Shown: piece after piece, positions 30,703 through 38,523 of the stretch
Layout of the letters: each line of letters starts with the position of its first letter
Numbering within the stretch: the stretch's first letter is position 1
From: CAWBVG01 sp963792175
Lineage (GTDB): Bacteria > Acidobacteriota > Vicinamibacteria > Vicinamibacterales > CAVVIG01
Direction: 5' to 3'
DNA length: 64,000 nucleotides
NCBI GenBank assembly: GCA_963792175.1
Contig: CAWBVG010000043.1
Location: 46,147 to 110,146, forward strand
Program-made: the position numbers and the translations under genes
Notes under the pieces: generated by a model
Told to the model about the DNA's origin: nothing
What the model saw: the letters and a program-made list of their open reading frames with translations, nothing else
Databases searched by the model: none

Positions 30703-32782
30703 ATCGCGCAGCGCGCTCGAGGTTGTACCGGGCGTCGGCGAAGTCCGGACGAAGGGCGAGCGCTTTCCGCCACTGCTCCACCGCGCGATCCATCTGTCCC
30801 TGTCTGGCGTAGGCGACGCCCAGACCGTTGTAGGCCGTGGCGAGCTCGGGATTGATCGTGACGGCGCGCAACAGCGCTTCGATGGCGTCCGCGGCGCGGT
30901 TCTCAGTCAAATACAGCGCCCCCAGATTGTTCCAGGTCGCTGCGCCGTTCGGCGACGCGGCCAGCACCCGCCTGAACATGGCTTCGGCCTGCGGACCGCG
31001 TCCCATCCTCGCGTAGGTCTGGCCGAGCGCGTCGCTCGACTCGAGATCCGCCGCGTCTTCTCGCACCAGCGGTTCGAGGACCGCGGCAGACCGACGGAGA
31101 TCGCCAGCGTCGCGCAGCATGGAGCCGAGCGAGCGCAGCAAGGGGCGATCGGCATGGCCGGCGCGCGCCGCGTCGTCGAGCACACCGACGGCATCGCCGA
31201 CGCGCCCCGACGCGCGCAGCATGAACGCGAGACGATCGTAGGCGACGGTTAGATCCGGCCGTTCCCGAACGACGGCCTGCAGTGTGGCAATGGCGCCAGC
31301 GCCGTCGCCCCGCGACCACATCGCGCTGGCGTCGTCGAGTGCTTGATTCAGATGCGCCAGTCGCTTGGGATCGTCAGCCGGTGTGTACGTCCGCGACGGG
31401 TTGTGCCCCGATCCGACAACGTATCCCAGCGAGCGGAGTCGCGCCGCCGCCGCTGGGTCGACTGTTGCCGGCGCCGGCGAAGCGGCGCCCGTGGTCACGC
31501 GATCGAGGCGCGCTTCAACGTCGCGCGCCTCTGCGCGCCTGGAGGCGTACAGGTTGTTCGTTTCTCCAGGGTCGACCGTCACGTCGTACAGCTCGGGAAT
31601 CGGCAGATCGATCACCTTCCACCTGTCGTGGACCATGCCCTTCAACGGCGCCCAGCTACGCGTCAGGTTGGCGTTCAAGGCTTCGAAATACGTGCCGGGG
31701 TCGTCGGCCGGCCCGGCACGATCGGGGACGGTGCGAAGGCTTCGACCGTTCATGCCCGGCGGCACGGACACGCCGACAAGATCCAGAATCGTCGGCATGA
31801 GGTCCACCAACCGCGACGGGGCGTGTGAGACTGCGGGCCGCAGCGCGCCTTTCGCCCAGAAGATCACAGGCACACGCAATGTGGCGTCGTACGCAAACAG
31901 CCCATGCGTGCGCTCGCCGTGCTCGCCGAGGGACTCCCCATGATCCGAGGCGATGACAAGAAGCGTGTGCTCGAGTGCTCCTGAGGCGCGGAGACGATCG
32001 AGGAAGGCGCCGAGGGCCGCATCCGTGTAGGCGATTTCGCCGGCGTACGGGTCGGTCGGGTAACGCGAGCGAAATGGCTCCGGCGGAGCGTAGGGTTCGT
32101 GCGGGTCGTAGAGATGGACCCACGCAAACCACGGCGCCGGGGCTTGGGGCTGGGGGCTACTGGCGGCGCGTCGGGGCTTGGGACTGGGGACTTGGGGACT
32201 GGGGACTTGGGGCCGGTGCCTGGGGCCTGCACGGTTCACGATCCAATCGTGCGCGGGCGCGAGGACTTGCTCGGCCGTCCGCTGAACCACTTCCAAGTTC
32301 GATCCGCTGCCGAGCATCCGATCGTCGTACAACTCGAAGCCGGCGTTGAGACCAAACCGTCCGTCGAGGACGAAGGCGCCGACGAAAGCCGCGGTCGAGT
32401 AGCCCGCTTGCTTCAATGTGCCAGCCAACGTGGGATGCGAACCGTCGAAACGGAACGAACCATTGTCGCGGACACCGTTGGCGAACGGATATCGCCCGGT
32501 CATGACCGTCGCGTGAGACGGCAGCGTCAGCGGCACGTGCGCGCGGGCAATCTCGTAGCGCAACCCTTCGGCGGCCAGGCGATCCAGCGTCGGCGTGATT
32601 CCAAGCGGGCTGCCGTACGCACCAACACGGTCCGCCCTGAGCGTGTCGATCGTGACGAGGAGCACGTTTGCGCCTCGCAGGACTCCCGCGGCCGGCGGCG
32701 CGACCTCGCCCGGCCCGCCTCGGCCGCAGGTGACTCCCACACATGTCAGGAGCACGACCGCTGCGCGTCTCGCGCGTATCAT
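30701..32782 (-). CDS. Sulfatase-like/TPR lipoprotein 5 (intact)
   Basis: The start is ATG 32782 (MIRARRAAVVLLTCVGVTC), a lipoprotein signal with Cys at residue 19, giving 693 residues; upstream in-frame codons lack coding character. The core has VTIDTLRADRVGAYG, HVPLTLPSHATVMTGRYP, IASDHGESLGEHGER and ELYDVTVDPGE. LRSLGYV and TPDDPKR-like linkers lead to about seven TPR units (AIATLQAVVRERPDLTVAYDRL through MDRAVEQWRKALALRP). Residues 185-215 or so are a Pro/Ser/Gln-rich insert encoded by word repeats. It is the intact reference for the family here. It is divergent from a VWFA gene and convergent with receptor 4. Confidence 0.9.
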   Translation of the reverse strand: MIRARRAAVVLLTCVGVTCGRGGPGEVAPPAAGVLRGANVLLVTIDTLRADRVGAYGSPLGITPTLDRLAAEGLRYEIARAHVPLTLPSHATVMTGRYPFANGVRDNGSFRFDGSHPTLAGTLKQAGYSTAAFVGAFVLDGRFGLNAGFELYDDRMLGSGSNLEVVQRTAEQVLAPAHDWIVNRAGPRHRPQVPSPQVPSPKPRRAASSPQPQAPAPWFAWVHLYDPHEPYAPPEPFRSRYPTDPYAGEIAYTDAALGAFLDRLRASGALEHTLLVIASDHGESLGEHGERTHGLFAYDATLRVPVIFWAKGALRPAVSHAPSRLVDLMPTILDLVGVSVPPGMNGRSLRTVPDRAGPADDPGTYFEALNANLTRSWAPLKGMVHDRWKVIDLPIPELYDVTVDPGETNNLYASRRAEARDVEARLDRVTTGAASPAPATVDPAAAARLRSLGYVVGSGHNPSRTYTPADDPKRLAHLNQALDDASAMWSRGDGAGAIATLQAVVRERPDLTVAYDRLAFMLRASGRVGDAVGVLDDAARAGHADRPLLRSLGSMLRDAGDLRRSAAVLEPLVREDAADLESSDALGQTYARMGRGPQAEAMFRRVLAASPNGAATWNNLGALYLTENRAADAIEALLRAVTINPELATAYNGLGVAYARQGQMDRAVEQWRKALALRPDFADARYNLERAAR
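32136..32230. repeat. In-gene word repeat (GGGACTTGGGGCT) in sulfatase-like gene 5
   Basis: Words GGGGCTTGGGGCTGGGGGCT and GGGACTGGGGACTTGGGG are repeated in tandem on the plus strand. They encode repeated VPSP and PQAP units in the minus-strand protein, directly before PWFAWVHLYDP. The reading frame is kept. Confidence 0.75.
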
Positions 32783-32833
32783 CGGGGCTTTCTCTCCAGA
32801 CGTGCGTCGTACGGCGCGACTCACACACAACTC

Positions 32834-32839
32834 TATAAT
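32834..32839 (+). promoter_or_regulatory. TATAAT box overlapping a gene start
   Basis: A perfect TATAAT overlaps ATG 32838 and ends eight bases before an in-frame GTG (32847). If this is the -10 element, transcription starts at that GTG and the message is leaderless. No convincing -35 is seen. Confidence 0.4.
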
Positions 32840-33693
32840 GCGATCTGTGTTGACGTCATTCGCCCTGCTACTGGCTCTCGCGCTCGGTGCGGCCGACTCG
32901 CCTGTGCAGACCGGCGCCAGCCGCGTGTCGCTCGCGGTCGTCACCGACCCGCGCAACCGGCCAATCGTCGACATCGGCGCCGACGACTTCGTCATCCAGG
33001 AAGCCGGTGCGGCACGCGAGGTGTTGTCGGTCCGGCCCGCCGACTATCCAATCGTGATTCTCTTCGATACCAGCGCCGGCGCCCGCGACGATGTCGCCAC
33101 GATTCGCAAGGCGGTCGAGCGGTTCATCGATCGCATCGGCGATCGGCCGGTCGCGGTCGGCACGTTCGGTGACACGCCGGTCATGATCGCGACGTTCGAA
33201 GACGATCGCAGCGCGCTCTGGCCAAAACTCGACGCCGCCATCGCCAACCCGCACGGCCAAAGCGTGCTGACGCGCGGCGCCGCACTCGGCGGTCAGACGA
33301 TCCGCGCCGTTCAGCCGCTCTTCGCCGCAATCGTCATCGTGTCGGCGGCGCCGCTCGGACGAGATGCCGGATACGTCGGAAGAGGTGCTCGCCCCCATCA
33401 TCGACAGCGGCGCTGTCGTCCATGTGATTGCGAACCGCGCTGGCACTGGAGCTGGGGCGGCGGCGCAGGCCGTGACCGCCATCCGGTCGCTGGCGGAACA
33501 GACGCACGGAGACTTCACGTCGATTTACACGGCGGCATCGTACCAGTCGGCCCTGGACCGTCTCGCGGACCGCCTGTCGACTGAAATGATGATCGAGTAC
33601 CTGGTGCCCAACGGGTCGAAGCCAATCGACGTGAAGGTCGGCGTCAGGATCCCAGGCGCGCGCGTCCGCGGCTTAGGCGTCGCTCCGCGTTAG
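32838..33693 (+). CDS. Exported VWFA-domain protein (acidobacterial type), one frameshift
   Basis: It starts at ATG 32838 or GTG 32847 with a signal peptide (LTSFALLLALALGAADS). A beta-rich segment (VVTDPRNRPIVDIGADDFVIQEAG) is followed by a VWFA fold: PIVILFDTSAGARDD, a DTSxx metal-site relative in which the second Ser is Gly. The frame changes near 33355; the remainder (VLAPIIDSGAVVHVIANR to RLSTEMMIEYLVP) is in the second frame. Proteins of this group are secreted and of unknown role. It is divergent from sulfatase-like gene 5. Confidence 0.8.
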
Positions 33694-33747
33694 CAGCCCC
33701 CAGCCGACGGCATCGCACGACCACCACTACGACGATGGCCGCGCGTT

Positions 33748-35854
33748 TCACCGACCCAGCCGCGCAAGTGCGGAACGGACGCGCACGATGTCGTCAGCGT
33801 AGCGGGGGCGTGGAGCTTCCCGAACGAACCGCTGGAGATACGGAATCGCATCGGCCGGAGCGTCGCCGTCGGCCAGCAGCATGCCGAGATTGAACAGCAG
33901 ATCGTAGTTGTGCGGAAGGAGCGGCTCGGCGTGGCGCCACGCGTCGGCCGCCAATCGGCGGTCGGTGCCCACGAGCGCCGAACCGAGCGCGTACCAGGCG
34001 TCGCCGTACGACGGCTCGATCTCGACCGCTCGCCGAAATGCCACCACCGCGTCGGCCTGCCGGCGGTTCTGCAGTTCGAACAACCCGAGGTTGAACCACG
34101 TCGTCGCACTCGCCGGGGCGCGCTCCAGCAGCACCTTGAACAGTCTGCGTGCATCCGCGGTCCGTCCCAGGCCGGCATAGGTGACGGCGAGATCGTTCAG
34201 CAACTCTGGATTCTGGTTGTCGGCCTGCTGGGCGCGTTCGAACGCGGCCGCCGCGCCCTTGAGATCGCCTGTCTCGCGCAATGCAGCGCCGAGTTTCGCC
34301 AGCAGCTCGCCAGAATCGGCCTGGTCTGGTGGCGCTTCGCGCAGCAGACGCAGGGCCTCCGAGCCCCGTCCACGCGTCAGCAGAATCGTGGCAGCGCTTG
34401 TCCGGGCGCTGATGAAATCCGGCCGCGTCTGAAGGATGGAGAGGAACGCCGACAGGGCCTCCTCGGATCGGCCGAGATCGAACGCCGTCAATGCGGCGGT
34501 AAACCGTTCGTTCAGGGCAACCAGCCGTTTCGGATCGTCGGCCGCGGTTGTTGCCCTGTGTGGCGCCGCCGATCCAGCCGTGTAGCCGAGAGACCGCAAA
34601 CGTGCTGCCGCATCCGAGTCCCGCGGTGCCGCAGGCGCCGATCGTTCTGACCCGGCTGCAAGCCGCAACGAGCCCTTCAGCGCTTCGGCGCGCGGATCGC
34701 TGCCGGCGCGATTGCGCAACTCGCCAGGGTCGGCCGCGAGGTCGTAAAGCTCGGCGTCCGGCAGGTCGATGAACTTCCAGCCGTTCTGGATCACGCCGAC
34801 GAGCGGCGCCCAGCCTCGAGTCAGCGAGGCGTCGAGGGCCTCGAAATAGATCGATCGGTCGCGCGCCGGAGCTCGCACCAGCGACCGACCGTCCAGGTTG
34901 TCCGGGAATCGGGCTGCCCAACAGATCGAGAATCGTCGGCATCAGATCGGCGTGTGCGACTGGTTCATCAACCTCGCCTGGCGCGAGCCCCGGACCGTTG
35001 ACGATGAGCGGCACCGCGAGCGTGGCATTGTAGGCAAACAAGCCGTGGGTGGTCTCGCCGTGCTCGCCCAGCGATTCACCGTGGTCGGCGGTGACCACAA
35101 CGAGCGTGCGGTCGAGAGCGCCGGCGGCGCGCAAACGGTCGAGGAATTGGCCCAGCATCGCGTCCGTATACGCGACCTCCGCATCGTAAGGTGCGAGATC
35201 CGCGCGCGCTCCGGCCGGCGCGTCGTAAGGAGCGTGCGGGTCGAAAAGATGGACCCACGCAAACCACGGGCGCCGGGTGGAGGTGGAAGTACTGCGCGTG
35301 TCCGCGCCTTCAGCGAGAATCCAGCTGCCGGCCGCCGCGACGACCTCACTGGCACGACGCTCGGCAATGTGGAACGTTGGACGGGCGGGGTGGCCAAGAC
35401 GATCGTTGTACTCGTCGAAGCCGCGGCTGAGTCCAAAACGGCCGTCGAGCACGAACGCGCCGACGAACGCGCCCGTCCGGTACCCGGCACTCTTGAGCGC
35501 CGTTGCCAGTGTGGGAACGCGCTCGTCGAGTCTGAAGGTCGTGTTGTTTCGCACCCCGTGATGGCGCGGCGTCAGGCCAGTCAGGATCGATGTGTGGGCC
35601 GGCAGCGTCATCGGCACGTGCGAAAACGCGTGTGTGTAGCGGATTCCGCCGGCGGCGAGCCGATCGAGCGTCGGCGTCAGGCCGCGGCGATCCCCGAAGG
35701 CTCCCACGCGATCTCTACGCAGCGTATCGATCGTGACGAGCAGCACGTTGGCGCCTTGCGCCTGACCGGCTGTGAGCGGCGTTTGCGGTTGACTGCGGCC
35801 ACACGCCAGGGCCATCGTCAGCAGAACCGCGACGCCTGCACCCCTGAGGGTCAC
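33748..35854 (-). CDS. Sulfatase-like/TPR lipoprotein 6, one frameshift
   Basis: The GTG start (35854-35852) overlaps the TGA of the upstream cytochrome gene. The lipoprotein leader is MTLRGAGVAVLLTMALAC. The core has VTIDTLRRDRVGAFG, HVPMTLPAHTSILTGLTP, VTADHGESLGEHGE and ELYDLAADPGE. An extra C near 34905 breaks the frame between GSPIP and DNLDGRSLV. The TPR arm covers the last 250 residues (ATTWFNLGLFELQNRRQADAV). A TRSTSTSTRR insert sits before PWFAWVHLFDP at about residue 185. Coupling to an octahaem cytochrome suggests joint expression. Confidence 0.85.
35268..35300. repeat. In-gene word repeat (GGTGGA) in sulfatase-like gene 6
   Basis: GGGTGGAGGTGGAAGT on the plus strand encodes the Ser/Thr repeat of the minus-strand protein at the same site (about residue 185) where genes 4 and 5 have different repeat inserts. 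Confidence 0.55.
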
Positions 35855-37801
35855 CGCCGCAGCGGCTCGAGTTGCTTCAGCCGCTCCTGCGCAAGCTTGA
35901 AGTACGGATCCGCCGGCGGCACTTGCTTCAGCAGCGCTCGCGCTTCGTCGACACGCCGTTGGCCGAGGCGTGCGAGCGCCAGCAGAAACCTCACCGAAGG
36001 TTGATCGGGCTCGAGCCCCATGCTGATCTGCAACGCATCGGCAGCGGGATCGAATCTGTCGCTGAGCAATTGCACCAACCCCAGATCGCGCTGAATCGCC
36101 GCATCGTCTTCGTGCAGACGCGCGCGCGCGGCGAACTCCGCGCCGACGAACCGGAAGCGCGCGGAGTCGCCGGGGCCGAGCGGCTCGCCACGGCTGTTGA
36201 TCAGCGACACGATCGCGGCCATCCGAACGACGCTCTGTGGATCGCTCAGCGCGGCGAGGATGGCCTTTCGCGGCTCAGCTGTTTCGGTGGTCAGCTGCCG
36301 ACCGAGGCTCGAGATCGCCGCTGACCGAATCGCTGGATGCGGCGCCTTTGCGGCGGCAAGAAGCGCCGTCGTCGCCCGCGGATCCGCGTATCGCCCCAGG
36401 TAACCGGCCGCGTTCGCCTGTACGAGAGGGCCTTGACGTTCATCGGCCACGATCGCCGTCAGGCGATCCAGCGCCTCGGGGCGGTTCGCGCGCGCGGCGG
36501 TGAACGCTTCGGCCCGGGCGATCAGTTTCGCGCGACGGCCGCGCGGCCACCATTGTTCGAGCGTGCTGACCGCCCACGCCGCCTGCTTGTCGGTATGGCA
36601 CTCGGTGCACGCGTTGGGGATCCCGAAGGCGACGGTGTTTTCCGGCGCCGGCACGCCGATCGTGTGATCGCGCATCGTCGCCTTGATGCTGACGACGGTC
36701 TTCGGCATGTGACATTCGACGCAGGAACTGCCGGCGCTGTCGGCCTTGTGCCGCGTGTGTGCGGTCAGCTGGACGCCGAGCTCCTGGTGACAACTGGTGC
36801 ACAGGGCATTGTTCGCCGGCGCCAGCTGTGCGTTCTTCTCGATATTGGGGATGTGCGGATCGCGATGGCAGCTCGTGCAGGTCGCGCCGCCGCGCAGAAA
36901 GCACTCACTCTGCCAGAGGCCCAACGCATCGTTCGAGAAACGGCGCGGGCGGCCGTCGGCCCAGTAGGTCGGATCCTGTTCCTTGCGCGGTCCGTACTCG
37001 AGCACCGGCTGGAAGAAGTCGTAGTAGTTCGCGCCAGCCGTGTATCCAGGAGCGACGATGTCGCGCAGGGAGTGACACTGCGCGCAAATCATGCTGCTCG
37101 TCGTGGGATCGAGGCGCGTCGGCCTCACGATCGTGTGCTCGCCAGCGGCGCGACCGCTCGCGCCACGCGCGTACGCCTGGACGTGAGCGCTCCCTGGGCC
37201 GTGACACCGCTCGCACGACGTGCCGAAGTCGGTCCACTCCGTCTTGTAGGTGCGGTCCGCCGCCCGGTAGTTGTTGTCCTGCTGGCTGACGTGACACCCG
37301 ACGCAGTTCTTGTTCCACTGCTGGACCGGCTTCTGATCGTTCTCGTCCGGCCGGACGATGTCCATGTTGTCGAACCACTCGCCTCGCTGGACGTCCCAGC
37401 TGGGCGGCAGCACGATGATCGATCCACGCTCGATCGTGGTCAGGTAATGCTGGATGCGCCGGCTGCCGAGTGTGAGCTCGACCTTGTGTTCCTGTTCTTT
37501 GCCCGTGAGGTACGACTCGGAGATGAAGTATTCGCCGTTGGCGACGCGCAGCCGGTAGCGCTTTCCCTTGAGGGTCACACTGTCTTTCGAGAAGTCGCCG
37601 ACTACGCTGCCGGCGTCGCCGGCTGAATCATCTTGCTGTGCCGGGCGCCTTTCCAGTCGGCGTGGATCTGCTGATGGCACGTCGCGCACGCCTGTGCGCC
37701 GACGAACGTCGGTGCCGGATCGGGACTGCGAGTGGGTGCGGATCGACCAGGCGAGCGCGAGCAGCAGGAGACCGTGACTCAGAGAAACGGCCCCGCGACA
37801 T
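35851..37801 (-). CDS. Octahaem cytochrome c with HEAT/TPR-like C-terminus, frameshifted N-terminus
   Basis: Eight CxxCH haem-binding motifs are seen: CATCH (in a second frame near 37685), then CVGCH, CERCH, CAQCH, CTSCH, CTSCH, CVECH and CTECH. The last 230 residues are helical repeats (VQANAAGYLGRYADPRATTALL, DLGLVQLLSDRFDPAADAL) of HEAT then TPR type. The N-terminus needs two or three frame changes between 37610 and 37790; ATG 37801 with the SHGLLLLALAWS leader is the likeliest export signal. The stop overlaps the start of sulfatase-like gene 6. It is probably a periplasmic electron-transfer or reductase protein. Confidence 0.85.
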
Positions 37802-37920
37802 GATCGGCGCTTATATCCAACGTGTCCTTTGTATCACGTGCGTTTACGTCGCTTTGGGTCCTTCTTATGCCAGACGGACCCTGAACGGATAGAACCGCCG
37901 GCTCATCCCGTTCCCCGCCA

Positions 37921-38371
37921 TCACCGACGAACACGTAACGCCGGCGACGTTTCCGACGCCCCCACGCCCTGGATCCATTGCGCGAGCCGATCCTTGCGCT
38001 CGAGGTCCTCGACTCTCAGCTCGAGGGCCGAGATGTTCAGCCGGCGAACGGCGAATCGGAGCTCTCGCCGCTCGGCCTTATCGTCGAGGAAGATGGCCTG
38101 ATTGGCGATCATGATCGCGCCAGGCTCCCAGTTCGGCAGGTTGCAGAGAACGCGTTCAATCTCGGACAGGGTCGGGATGTTTTCGCGCGAGCCCTTCGCC
38201 ATCCGCAACTGGCCGTTCGTGACGACCTCCGCGAAGGCGGTCAGCTCGATCGGTCCGTGAGGAGTGCCCGATGAATATGCCATGCGAATAGCCCTGGCCG
38301 AGCGCCGGCACGCCCGAGCCGAGCATCCAGGCGAGTGCGAGTGACAGCGCGATCGTGTGGAGCACGTGCAC
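37921..38371 (-). pseudogene. Small exported protein of unknown function, frameshifted
   Basis: The signal peptide MHVLHTIALSLALAWMLGSG with cleavage near ALG starts at ATG 38371. Near 38275 the frame changes and continues as GTPHGPIELTAFAEVVTNGQL, then NLPNWEPGAIMIANQAIFL, ending in a charged helix (LNISALELRVEDLERKDRLAQW). No family is recognised. It stands alone between the cytochrome gene and the receptor 5 terminator. Confidence 0.5.
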
Positions 38372-38388
38372 TCCTTCACCGTCGATAG

Positions 38389-38468
38389 AAAAAGGCCGGG
38401 TGGTGTGACCCGCCTACGCTCACATGGTCACTCCATGAGAGCTTCGGCGCGGCTGGCCCACCCGGCCT
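38389..38468 (-). terminator. Branched terminator-like structure after receptor 5
   Basis: The arms AGGCCGGGTGG (38393-38403) and CCACCCGGCCT (38458-38468) are perfect complements with a 54-base loop. The loop holds an inner hairpin, CATGG/CCATG. Five A residues (38389-38393) read as U on the minus strand. It lies 56 bases past the receptor stop. Confidence 0.6.
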
Positions 38469-38523
38469 GTCAGAAGTCCTGAAGCTGGTCCAGCACCCGG
38501 CTGACAGTCGTCGGCTTCCAGCG

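Noticed and set aside
8362..35854. Naming the six enzymes as sulfatases
   Set aside because: The formylglycine motif is absent and Thr occupies its place, so only superfamily membership is supported.
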